64,000 nucleotides of DNA from Actinomyces sp. ZJ308 (lineage in GTDB: Bacteria; Actinomycetota; Actinomycetes; Actinomycetales; Actinomycetaceae): NCBI RefSeq assembly GCF_011752065.1, contig NZ_JAAIJY010000005.1, forward strand, positions 62,001-126,000, given 5' to 3'. Position numbers and translations under genes: made by a program. This document shows, one piece after another, positions 36,230-47,500 of this stretch. Below the pieces are notes generated by a model. It ran no database searches. It was not told the DNA's origin and worked only from the letters and a program-made list of their open reading frames with translations. Position 1 is the first letter of the stretch. Each line of letters begins with the position of its first letter.

Positions 36230-37723
36230 CTACGCCCGCGAGGCGGCGACGGCGGCGTCGAACTCCTGGGAGATCTCCTCCGAGGGGCGGTTCTTGCGGG
36301 ACACGGCCCAGGCCACGACCAGGTTGCCCAGGAACCCGGGGACGATCTCGTAGAGGTCGAGGATGCCTCCGGGACCGCCGGAGACGTTCCCCCAGATCAT
36401 GACGATGACGGCGCCGGTGATCATCCCGGCGAAGGCTCCCATGGCGCTCAGACGCCTCCAGTACAGGGACAGCAGAACAGTCGGCCCGAAGGAGGCCCCG
36501 AACCCGGCCCAGGCGAAGGCCACGAGGTCGAGGATCGTCTTGCTGGGGTTCCAGGCCATGACGGCCGCGACCAGGGCGATCGCGAAGACCGCCATGCGCG
36601 AGTAGAGCACCATCCGGTTGCTGCTGATGTTGTTGCCACGGGTGCGGTTCATCGATCCGTAGAGGTCCTCGATGAGCGCCGAGGAGGTGACGAGCAGCTG
36701 GGAGGAGACCGTCGACATGATGGCGGCAAGGATGGCGGCAAGCATGAACCCGGCGACCAGCGGGTGGAAGAGCAGCTGGCCCAGGGTGATGAAGACGGTC
36801 TCCGGGTCGGCCAGCCTGCTCTTGTCGTGCTGGTAGACGGCCACGCCGACGATGGCGGTGCCGGCCGCACCGAGCACGGCGAAGAGCATCCAGCCGATCC
36901 CGATGGTGCCCCCGGCCACGGCCTCCTTGGGGCTGCGGATGGCCATGAAACGAACGATGATGTGCGGCTGACCGAAGTAGCCCAGGCCCCAGGCCAGGGC
37001 CGAGATCACGCCGATCAGCGTCGTCGTCGACCCCCAGACGGCCCAGTAGTGGGGATCGACCTCGGAGACGGCCTTGACCAGGTTGGACACTCCACCCACG
37101 TGCATGACTCCGGCGATCGGCACCATGACCAGGGCGGCCACCATCATGAGCCCCTGGATGAAGTCGGTGTAGGACACGGCCAGGAACCCGCCGATGAGCG
37201 TGTAGACCACCGTGATGGCGGCGACGATGACCATGCCGAGGTGATAGTCCATCCCGAAGGAGGACTCGAAGAACCTCCCGCCGGCGACCATGCCGGAGGA
37301 GACGTAGAAGGTGAAGTAGACCAGGATGATGAGACCACTGGACCAGCGCAGCAGCCGGCGTTCGTCGTGGAGCCGGTTGTCCAGAAAGCTCGGGACCGTG
37401 ATGGAGTTGTTGGCGACCTCGGTGTAGGCGCGCAGGCGGGGCGCGACCAGCAGCCAGTTCGCCAGGGCTCCGATCGTCAGCCCGACGGCGATCCAGCCCT
37501 CGACCAGGCCGCTGGCGTACAGGGCGCCCGGCAGTCCCATGAGCAGCCATCCCGACATGTCCGAGGCTCCGGCGGAAAGCGCCGCCACCCAGGGATTGAG
37601 GTCGCGGTCGGCGAGCATGTAGTCGTCGAAGTTGTCCGTCCGCAGGTAGGCCCAGCCTCCGATGGCGAGCATGGCCACGAAATAGACGATCATCGCAATG
37701 GCTTGATAAGTGGTATCAGTCAT
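36230..37723 (-). CDS. putP: Sodium/proline symporter-type permease (SSS family)
   Basis: A 497-residue polytopic protein of the sodium:solute symporter family. The segment YMLADRDLNPWVAALSAGASDMSGWLL matches the sodium- and proline-binding region of PutP, and WGLGYFGQPHIIVRFMAI is the SSS family signature. Thirteen or so membrane helices are spread along the chain. Proline/Na+ uptake is the likely role, but related symporters carry other solutes. The start ATG at 37723 has no strong Shine-Dalgarno. acpS lies 97 bases upstream on the same strand. Confidence 0.9.
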   Translation of the reverse strand: MTDTTYQAIAMIVYFVAMLAIGGWAYLRTDNFDDYMLADRDLNPWVAALSAGASDMSGWLLMGLPGALYASGLVEGWIAVGLTIGALANWLLVAPRLRAYTEVANNSITVPSFLDNRLHDERRLLRWSSGLIILVYFTFYVSSGMVAGGRFFESSFGMDYHLGMVIVAAITVVYTLIGGFLAVSYTDFIQGLMMVAALVMVPIAGVMHVGGVSNLVKAVSEVDPHYWAVWGSTTTLIGVISALAWGLGYFGQPHIIVRFMAIRSPKEAVAGGTIGIGWMLFAVLGAAGTAIVGVAVYQHDKSRLADPETVFITLGQLLFHPLVAGFMLAAILAAIMSTVSSQLLVTSSALIEDLYGSMNRTRGNNISSNRMVLYSRMAVFAIALVAAVMAWNPSKTILDLVAFAWAGFGASFGPTVLLSLYWRRLSAMGAFAGMITGAVIVMIWGNVSGGPGGILDLYEIVPGFLGNLVVAWAVSRKNRPSEEISQEFDAAVAASRA

Positions 37724-37820
37724 TCTTATGTCCTCATGTCAGTCAGCGGTGAGACGTGTCGCGGCCGATTGCGCGCGACAGAATCGATGACTCCGCTTTT
37801 TGTCTTGTGCCGGCGTGGCC

Positions 37821-38327
37821 TCACCGTGAATGCAGGACGATTGCGACTGCATAGTCGCCGTCATGGCTCAGAGAAACCGGCCAGCACCCTGGGGTCGATA
37901 CCTCCTGTCCGAGGCTGTGCTCAACAGCGTGGGCAATAGCGCCGCTCAGGCGCAAGGATGGCCGTCCCCACCGATCAGTGACAAGCTCAACCTCGCGCCA
38001 GTCGACGTCCTCGCTCAGGATAACCGGGGAGGCGCTATTTCCGCGACCGTTGGCGTATTGTGCGTGCGCCTGGCTCCAGGCCTTGATGAAAGCCTCCTTG
38101 GCCGCCCACCTGGCCGCCAGGTGCTGCGCAGGGCGCGATCCCTTTTCCTGTGCACGACGATGAGCCTCGCGAAGCTCGCGTGCAGTGAAGGCCCGCTGCG
38201 CAAAAACAGTTCCGGGCTGATTGAGCTGGGCCTCGAAGTCCGGAATGCGCACCAGGTCCGTGCCCACCGTCAGGACCGTCGTGCCCGGGAACGTCTGCGG
38301 TATTTCAGGAATCTGCGGCTCAGCCAT
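37821..38327 (-). CDS. acpS: Holo-[acyl-carrier-protein] synthase
   Basis: A 168-residue phosphopantetheinyl transferase. The magnesium ligands are visible in VLTVGTDLVRI (Asp) and ARWAAKEAFIKAW (Glu), and the C-terminal block is PVSLSHDGDYAVAIVLH. It loads the phosphopantetheine arm on the ACP domain of the fatty acid synthase encoded 256 bases upstream on the same strand, as in other actinobacteria with FAS-I. The N-terminal 18 residues (MAEPQIPEIPQTFPGTT) are an unusual Pro-rich extension. Confidence 0.95.
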   Translation of the reverse strand: MAEPQIPEIPQTFPGTTVLTVGTDLVRIPDFEAQLNQPGTVFAQRAFTARELREAHRRAQEKGSRPAQHLAARWAAKEAFIKAWSQAHAQYANGRGNSASPVILSEDVDWREVELVTDRWGRPSLRLSGAIAHAVEHSLGQEVSTPGCWPVSLSHDGDYAVAIVLHSR

Positions 38328-38419
38328 CGTGAACTCCTCGCAATGGGACGCTCGGGAACAATTTATACAGAATAGCGATAACGGTGAGAAGCGCTATGGA
38401 TCATGCGCAAGATCAAGAT

Positions 38420-38441
38420 GTCCTCCTCCGGGCAGGAGGAC
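38420..38441. terminator. Small stem-loop between fas and acpS
   Basis: GTCCTCCT (38420-38427) and AGGAGGAC (38434-38441) pair around a 6-base loop. It lies in the 256-base gap between the end of fas and the start of acpS, where nothing else was recognised. It may attenuate read-through into acpS. No T tract is present. Confidence 0.4.
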
Positions 38442-38583
38442 GCTTAAGCGGTGAAGAGGATATGACGAGGAGCCGGCCCGGCGAGCTGTGGATGATCTCC
38501 GTGCTCACCAGGCCGGCCCCGTCGTCTCCTTGCTCTCGCAGCGCCTGCCTCAGCGGTGGGCTGTGATCCTGAGAGGGATCAGG

Positions 38584-41500
38584 TCACTCCCCCGTGTGGT
38601 AGACGCCGTCGGCACCCAGCCGGGCGTCGGGATCCAGGAGCATGGCGGCCTCGACCTCGTGCGGATCGCGCTGCTTGGACTCCTCACCCAGGCGGCGGCC
38701 CTGGACCTGCTCGAACAGCGGGGCCCGACCGATCATTCCGGCGCGGCGGCGCCGGGTGCCGGCGGCAAGACGGGCATTGGCCGAGGCCAGCCACGCATCG
38801 ACCGCCTCCTGGCCCGCGGCCTGGCGCAGCGCGGCCTCGAAGGCACCGGGGTGGACGATCGCGATAAGACCCGAGACGTGCCCGAACCCCAGTGAGGTCA
38901 GCAGGCCCGCACGCACCGGGCCGGCGCCCGGAACGCGCCCGCCCTCACCGCCGCGGCCGGACAGGCGGATGGGCCTGCGTGGCCAGACCCAGAAGGCGTC
39001 CTTGGCCAGCGGGGCGTCGACGACGTCCAGGGAGGCGTTACCGGGAGCCACGCCGGAGGCGAGGATCTCGGTGAGGCCGGCGACCTGGAAGACCGCGGCG
39101 CCGCCCTTGGCGTGACCGGTGATGGTCTTCTGCGAGACCGCCACCAGCGAGTTGCCCTCGGAGCGGCCCAGGGCCCGCGCCAGACGCGTGTGCAGCTCGG
39201 ACTCGTTGGGGTCGTTGGCACCGGTGGAGGTGTCGTGCTTGGAGACCAGCGCGATGTCGTCGGCCTCCACACCCAGGGCCGCCAGGGCCTTGGCCAGGCG
39301 CGAGCCGCGTCCGCCGCGGCCGGCGCCCAGGGCCCCCAGTCCGGGAGCCGGGATCGAGGTGTGGGCGCCATCGGCGTAGGAGGAGACGAAGCCGACCACA
39401 CCGGCGACCGGCAGGCCCAGCCGGGCCGCGACCGAGCCACGGGCCAGGATCACGGTGCCGCCGCCCTCGGCCTCGACGAAGCCGCCGCGTCGACGGTCGT
39501 TGGCGCGCGAGAAGTGACGGTCGGAGATGCCCTTGGCGCGCATGGCCGCGGCCTCCGCGGTGGCGTTCATGTTGCCGAAGCCGACGACCGACTCGATGGA
39601 GATGTCGTCGATGGCTCCGGCCACGACGACGTCGGCCTTGCCCAGGGCGATCTTGTCCCAGCCCTCTTCGATGGAGACGGCCGCGGTGGCGCAGGCGCTC
39701 ACCGGCTGGACCATGGCGCCGTAGCCGCCGATGTAGGACTGCATGACGTGGGCGGCCACGACGTTGGGCAGCGCCTCCTGGAGAATGTCGCTGGGACGCT
39801 CCTCCCCCAGGAACCGGCCGACGAACATCTTGCGCATCGACTCCATGCCGCCGAACCCGGTGCCCTGCGTGGAGGCCACGTCGGAGGGGTGGACGGCCTT
39901 GAGCAGCTCGGCCGGGGTGAAGCCGGCTGACAGGAAGGCGTCGACGGCGGTGACCAGGTTCCACGAGGCGATCGGGTCCATGCCCTGGGTCATCGAGGCG
40001 GGGATGCCCCAGCGCTCCGGGTCGAAGTCGCGCGGGAACTGACCGCCCACCGTGCGCGACAGCGCCGCGCGGCGCGGCACCCGGGCCAGCGAGCCGGCCA
40101 GGCGGGTGACGGTCCACTCGCCGGTCTCGGCGTCGGGCACCACGAGGGTGTGCTCGGGATCGGAGGCCTCGATGGTGCGGGCCGTGGCCTCGTCGGGAAC
40201 CGACAGGGTGATGTCGTGGTCGAGGTAGACGGTGACCTCCTCGTCGGCGATGGGGGCGATGACTCCGTCGTCGACGAACTCGCGGATGCCGCAGCGGGCC
40301 ACGACCTCGTCACGGTAGCGGTCCAGGATGTCGGACTCCTCGACCATCTCGCCGTCGGTGTCGTACCAGCCGGCCTTGGGGCTGTCCTGCCAGGTGAGTA
40401 GGCCCATGCCCCAGGCGAGCTCGAGGACGCCGGCGGCGGTCAGGTCGACGTCCTCCCCGCCGCTCATGCCGAGCTCGGCCTCGCGGCGCGTGCGCCCCGA
40501 GCCCCAGGTGGAGACCTCTCCGGTGGAGATGATGACGACGAGGTCGTCGAGGTCGGCGCTCACCTCACCCCACTGGGGGGCGGTGGGCTGGGTCGGGACG
40601 ACCGGGGTGGGCAGGGCCTTGATGACGGCCGGGGCCTCGGTCTCCTCGGTGGGGGCGGCCGCCTGGGCGGCCGCGTTCTCACGCAGGGCCACGAAGTCGA
40701 TGTCGTCGCCCAGGCCGCCGGTCAGATCGGCGTCCACGGGGGCCTGAGCCGCCCGGGTGCGCACCTCGGTGGTGCACAGGTCGGTCAGCTCGGAGGCGAT
40801 CTCCTCGGTGGTCCAGGTGCGGACCCCGGCGGCCTCGACCGCGGCGACCAGCGGGTCGTTGCCGCCCATGAGGCCGGTGCCCCTCACCCAGCCGATGCGC
40901 GGGTGGGCCAGCGTCACGCGCTGGGCCCAGGCCCGCTCGGACGACCAGCGGTTGGCGATCGCGTCCAGGGCGGACTTGACCTCGCCGTAGGCCCCGTCGC
41001 CCCCGAAGGTGCCCCGGTTCGGGGACCCGGGCAGGACCACGTGGAGCCGGTGGTCGACGTGGGTGTCGGTGCCGATCGCGCTCAGGGCCGCGATGGTGCG
41101 CTCCACCGACCACAGCAGCAGACGGGTCTGGGCCTCCGCGGCCGGGCCGGCGTCGGCCAGCGTGCCGGAGACGCGCGGTGCGGCGAAGGGGAACAGGAGG
41201 GTGGGGACCAGCGCCTCCTTGACGACCTTGGTGGAGCCACCGGAGGTAACCACCTGGTCGTTGCCGATCCACTCCGCCAGGGCGTCGACGTCGCGGTAGG
41301 AGGACAGGTTCGCGGGAACCATCCACAGCTTGGCGCCGGCCGCGGCGTGCTCACGGTAGAGAGTGGTGGCGAAATCAAGGCGCTCGTGGGTCAGGCGCGA
41401 GCTGGTGGCCACCACGGTGGCGCCGCCGGACAGGAGATCCCCGGCGACGGCCGCCGCGATCGAGCCGGGGGCCACGCCGGTGACGACGGCGACGTCCTCG

Positions 41501-44500
41501 GACCAGCGGACCGTGGGGCCACCGGCCTGGGGGGCCTGCGGCGCGGCCTGGGCGATCTCGGACAGGATGGCGGCACGCTCGGCGGCGTCGGCCAGCTGGG
41601 AGCCCTTGACCTGCCCTGCCCACCAGGTGGCGTGGTCGGCCACCGCCTGCCCCAGACCCACGAAGCGCTCGGGGTCCAGGAGGTGGCGGGAGGCGTCCAG
41701 ATCGGTCTCTCCGGAGCCCAGGCGGGCGACGTCCTCGCGGGCAGTGGCCCAGCGGTCGTCGATGAGGACGGCGCGTTCGGGGGTGAAGGCCGGGGTGACG
41801 GACTTGACCCATCCGGCGCCGAGCTCGGCGTCCAGGGCCGTCAGGGCGGCCCGGGTGCGGGCGGCCTCGTCATCGGCGTCGGCCGGGACGGTGGCCTTCT
41901 CGGCCAGGCCGAGGGCGTCCAGGAGGGTGCGGGCCGTGGTGGCCAGCACGCCCTCACCACCGGTGACGCTCTGGGCGAAGGCGTCCAGGGCGGCGGAGTC
42001 GACGACCGCTCCACCGGCGCCGCCGGCGCTCGGCTTGGAGACGGACACCCCGTGGTCGGCGGCGACGGCCTGGACTGCGGCGTCGATGAGGGTGTCGACG
42101 GCTCCGGCACTGGTCAGCGGGGCCGAGGAGCCCAGGGAGGCCAGGTCCTCCCCGCGCATCGAGGCGCCCTCCCGGGTGCCCAGGAACAGGGCGGCGGTCA
42201 CGTGGGAGACCCAGCCCTGACCCAGGCCCCAGGTGCCTGTGACGCGGTCGGCGATCCGGGAGGCGCGCACACCGGAGGGGCCCAGGAGACGGCCCAGACC
42301 CACGCGGATGGCCTCGGTGAGAACCGGGCCGAAGGCCTTGTAGCCGGGAGCGCCCTTGGCCACCGTGGCGGCCAGCGCCGTCATGTCGGCGTCGGCGGCG
42401 CCGTCGATGGAGGCGAGCTCGAGCTCGGTGCCCAGGTCCATGAGGAGCTGGTTGCGGCGCGAGGAGACCCCGTTGGTGAGTGTCTCGGTGGTGTCGGTGG
42501 CACCGATCTGCTCGGGACGGATCCGCGAGGCGTGGGCCAGCAGCGCCGTCAGGGCATCGGTCGCGCCGAAGGGCAGGTCATCCACCGGCCCGCCCGCAGC
42601 CGGTGCCGCAGCGGGTGCGGGTTCGGCCGCAGAAGCCGGGGCCTGCTCGGCAGCGGCCTCAGCAGGAGCACTGGCCTCGGCGGCGGGCTCCTCGGTGGTC
42701 GGGACGTCGAACTCCGGCTCGGTGAGCTCCACGGCCGGGTCGGTGTCGGTGGCCAGGACACGGGCCTCGTCGCGGCGCGCGTTGTGCACGGTGACGTGGC
42801 GCCCGGCGTGCTGGGGTAGGCGCAGGGTGTTGGTGGCCAGGTTCGCCAGCGTGGGCGAGCCCGCCAGGCCCACCTCGACGATGTGCTCGATGCCCAGGCC
42901 GCCCTCGCTCGGGGAGGACAGCAGGACCTCCTGGGTCTCGATCCAGCGCACCGGGGAGGCGAACTGCCAGGCCAGGAGCTCGACGAGCAGGACTCGGGCC
43001 AGCTCGGTGGGGCGCTTCACCCAGGAGTCCCAGTCGGCCAGGATCTCCTCGATCGGCTCGGAGGGGACGACCTCGAGGATCGAGCGGGCGAAGTCCTGGG
43101 TCAGCGCGAAGGGACGGGCCACGAGGTTGGGCACGTAGTGGCCCACCAGGCGCTCGACGTCCAGGTCGTCGGGAACGAGCTCGAGCAGGCGGCCACGGAA
43201 CTCCGGGACTCCGGGGCGCAGCACCTCGGAGTGGAAGGGCACGTCGATGCCGGGCACGAACATGAAGGGGTTCTTGCCGCCGCGGGCTTTGGCCTTGGCG
43301 CGGGCGTCCGCGGCCAGGGCGTCCAGTCCCTTGATCGTGCCGGCCACGGCGTACTGGACGCCGGCCAGGTTGTGGTTGACGATCTGGAGGAACTCACCGG
43401 TCTCCTGGGAGATCGACGTCACGTAGGCCTCGACCTCGTCGGCCTTGATCCCGGCCTGGTTGGGACGCAGGGCGCCCATGCGGTAGTTCGAGGCGCCGTC
43501 GGCGTCGCGGGGCACCAGCGAGTGCATGGTGGAGCCGCGCTGGAAGACGATCGAGATCGTCGTCTCTACCGGCATGACGCGCCCGTAGGCGCTCAGGGCC
43601 GTGTACTCGCCCAGGGAGTGGCCGGCGAAGGCGGCGTTCTCCACCAGGGCGCCGGCCTCGGCCAGGCGCGCGGTGGTCGCCATGGCCACGGTGGCCAGGG
43701 CCACCTGGGTGAACTGGGTGAGGTTGAGCAGACCCTCGGGGTGGCGGTAGGTGACGCCGCGGGCGGTCATCTCGGTGGGGTTGTCGCGCACCAGGTTGAT
43801 GACGGAGAAGCCCAGCTCGGCGCGGGTGTGGGCGTCGGCGCGCTCCCAGACCTCGCGGGCGGCCCTGGAGGAGCTCATCTCGTCCAGGCCCATGCCGGGG
43901 GCCTGAATGCCCTGACCGGGGTAGATGTAGGCGGTGGGTTCGGGCGTCGTCACGGCGGTGCCCCGGGAGACGACCTCGCCGTTGATGCGGCAGACGACCT
44001 CCAGGACGTAGCCGCCTCCGACCACCAGGCCGGTGCGCTCCACGGTGATCTCGACGTCGTCGCCCAGCTCCACCGGACCGGTCATGACGTAGGTCCAGCC
44101 CGCCAGGACGTGGCGCGAGCCGTCGGCGGCGGCGGAGGCCGCCACCTGCTGGGCGGTGGCCGACAGCCACATGCCGTGGACGAGCGGGGCGTCCATGCCG
44201 GCCACGTGAGCGGCGTTGTAGGAGGTGTGGATCGGGTTGAAGTCACCGGTGACCCGGGCGAAGGCCGTCATGTCCGCGGGCGCGGTGACGGTGGTGCGGC
44301 GCAAAATGCGACGGGCGGCCGGAGCGGTCTCGCGTCCGGTGCCGCCGGCCAGCTCGGGCGCGCTGGGCACGGCATTGCCGGAGGCGCGGCCGCGGATGGC
44401 GAAGCGCTCGCGCAAGAGCGCCACGATGGTGCCGTCACTGGCATCGGTCAGCTCCAGACGCACGTCGACGACGCGCCCGGCGCTGGACTCCTCCAGGGCC

Positions 44501-47500
44501 GCCACCCAGCCGGTGACGTTGATCGTGGGGCTGGTGGTGGCCGCGGCGGCCTGCAGCTGGTGGAGGGTGAGGTGCAGGTCGATGGTGTGGTCCAGGTGGA
44601 CCGCACCGAGCAGGCCCTCGATGAGCGGCATGCCGTCCTCGACGACGCTGCCCAGGGCCGCGTAGACCACCGGCCAGCAGGGGCCGAGCAGGGCGTCGGG
44701 AACGAAGGGGGCGGCCGAGAGGTCCACGGGCAGCGCGTCGGCCGTCACCGAGGCGTGGTCGTGGCCCAGGGTGCTCGCCAGCGTGAAGGATCCGTGGATG
44801 GTGCCGAAGGGCTGGGTGGCGGGGCGGCCCAGGGCGTCCGTGGCGCCGGACTGCGCGGGGCGGACCTCGGGCAGGTGGTCGACGTCGTCGCCGGTGATGG
44901 ACACGGCGCCCACACCGGCGGTGGCGCGCAGCAGGTCGTTCATGGTCTCGCTGATGCGCTCGGGGTCGACCAGCGGGGCGGCGCCGTCCCAGGCGCGGGC
45001 CAGTCGCAGCGGGACCACGAGGCGGCGCACGGCGTGGATCCTCTCGCCTCCGGGAGTTCCGTCCCAGTGGGTGTCGAGGTGGATGTCGAGGTCGTAGGCG
45101 TCCTCGGCGACGTCCGGGCGCGCGACGACGTTGTAGGCGTCATCGCTCAGGACGGTGGCGGGGTTGACCGTCAGGTGGCCGTTCCACAGGACGTGAGGGG
45201 CGACCTGGACGAGCTCCTTGGCGTCGGCAACGGGGGCGGCCAGGGCCCCGTCGGCCAGGGCGGGATCGGCGCCCAGGCGGCCGGCGGCCTCCTGCTCACC
45301 GGTGCCGGCGTCCTGGAGGGCCTCGACGGCGGCGGTCTCGAAGCGGCCCAGCAGCTCGCCGACGGGCTCGTTGATGGTCGTGATGCCGGCGACGGCCACG
45401 GGACCGGGGATGATGCGCACCTGGTCGGCGGTGTAGCGCGGGTCCTGTGACTGCCACAGGGAGTCGGTTCCCCACCAGCGCAGGATGTCGGCGTCGACCA
45501 CGGGAACGAAGGGCACGGGCTTGGGGTGCTTGCGGCACAGGTCGACGAACCAGGCGGCGTCGACGGGCTCCACGAGGGTGGAGGCGGACGACGGGTAGCG
45601 CTCGGCCAGGGCGGCCAGGGCGGCGTCGGAGTCGATGACGGCGTCGTAGTCGGCGAAGAGCGTGGGGATCTCGCCGTGGTCAGCCCGACTCAGGCGGGCC
45701 TCGATGCGGTGCAGCAGGTCGAGGAAGCGGTCGTACCAGCCCTCGTCGGCCCAGTCGGCTCGGGTGGCGGGGCGGCCCTCGTGCGGGGCGACGCACAGCT
45801 CGGCGTAGCGGGTGGCCCACTGAAGGTAGGTCATCTCCTCGACGTCGCCGAAGTAGGGCTTGGCGGTCTTGGCCAGGGCGTCGATCATCTCCTGACGGCG
45901 AGCGGCCATGGCGGCCTCGTCACCGGCGAGCTCCTGGATGAGGCGCGAGGCCCGGGCCGAGGAGTTGTCGATCTCGTAGAGGTCGGCGCGCAGGTGGGAC
46001 AGGCCCGAGGTCATGCCGCCGATGGACTCCCCGGAGGCGACCCAGCCGCCCTCGACCCCGGAGTCCTCGGGGATCCCGGGGGTGTCGACGAGCAGCTGCT
46101 TGACGTCGTCGTTGGTCTTGGCCTCCAGGCAGGTCATGGCGGCGGTGCCGATCATGACACCGTCGACGGGGGCCGCGGCCGTTCCGTAGGCCTCGGCCCA
46201 GCGACCGGTGAGGTAGTCGGCGGCGCGGGTGGGCGTACCGATACCGCCTCCGACGACGAGCACGACGTTGTTCACGGCGCGGATGGCGTCGTAGGTGGCC
46301 AGGAGCATGGTGTCCAGGTCCTCCCACGAGTGGTGGCCACCGGCGTGCCCGTCCTCGATCTGGATGATGACGGGGCTGTTGGGCACGGCGCGCGCGATGG
46401 CCAGCACCTGGCGGATCTGGTCCACGGTGCCGGGCTTGAAGGCGATGTAGGGGAAGCCCTCGGCGTGGAGGCGCTCGAGCAGCGCGGTGGCCTCGTCGAG
46501 CTCGGGGATGCCCGCGGAGATGGTGATGCCGTCGATGGGGGCGCCGCCGGCGCGGGCCTTGGACAGCAGACGCTGGGTACCCAGGTGCAGGTTCCACAGG
46601 TAGCGGTCCATGAACATGGCGTTGAAGGCCGCGGTGCGGCCGGGCTCGAGCGCCTCCTCCAGGCCCTCGAGGTTCTCCGTCAGGACGGCGGGGGTGGTCT
46701 GCCCGCCGCCGGCGAGCTCGGCCCAGTAGCCGGCGTTGGCGGCGGCCGCCACGATGGCGGGATCCACCGTGGTGGGGGTCATTCCGGCCAGGAGGACGGC
46801 GCTGCGGCCCGTCAGGCGGGTGAAGGCCGTGTCCAGGGTGAGGCGGCCGTCGGGCAGGCGGGTGATGCGCGGCGCGAAGCGGGAGCGGTCGACGCTGGGC
46901 CTGGGGGCGGCGCCGGTGCGGTCGAGGTCGTCGATGGCCTGGGCGGTCCCTGCGGGCACGACGGTCGTGCCGGTGCCGGCCACGATGCCCTCGGTGAGAC
47001 GGACCAGGACGTTGCCCGGCCCCAGGTCCAAAACGGTGCGCACCGGGTCGGCCGAGCCGGTCCCCAGGGCGCCCGTGACCAGGCCGGGCCAGTCGACCGG
47101 GTCGATGAGCACGGCGGTGGCCAGGTCGCGGGCCAGCTTCTCGTCCAGGCCGCAGGCGGCCGCCCAGGTGGCGACGTCGTCGACGGCGCCGGCCAGCAGC
47201 GGGGTGTGGAAGGGCACCGAGGTGGTGAGGAACTCGGTGACCGGGTTCAGGACCGCGCCTCCGCGGCGGCGGTCCTTGCGGGCCTTGGCGCTGCGGGCGG
47301 CGGCGGCCTCCAGAGCGGTGACGACGCGCTCGAGGTCGGCGGGGCTCCCGGAGAGGATGTGGGCCTGGAGCCCGTTGGTGACGCCCACGGAGATCCTCTC
47401 GGAGCCGGGTACCCGGGCCAGGACGGCGTCGAGCACCGAGCGGGTCACGCCGCGCACTGAGAGCATCGGGGTGGACTCCCCCACCGTGCCCAGGTCGAGG

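Noticed and set aside
37830-38375. 181-codon plus-strand frame opposite acpS
   Set aside because: It is the complement of a clear acpS gene with all catalytic motifs.
40903-47460. Very long open frames on the plus strand opposite fas (for example 40903-42819 and 45526-47460)
   Set aside because: They are Gly/Val/Asp-rich mirror translations of a highly biased GC-rich gene, have no recognisable domains and lie wholly inside the conserved fas coding sequence.
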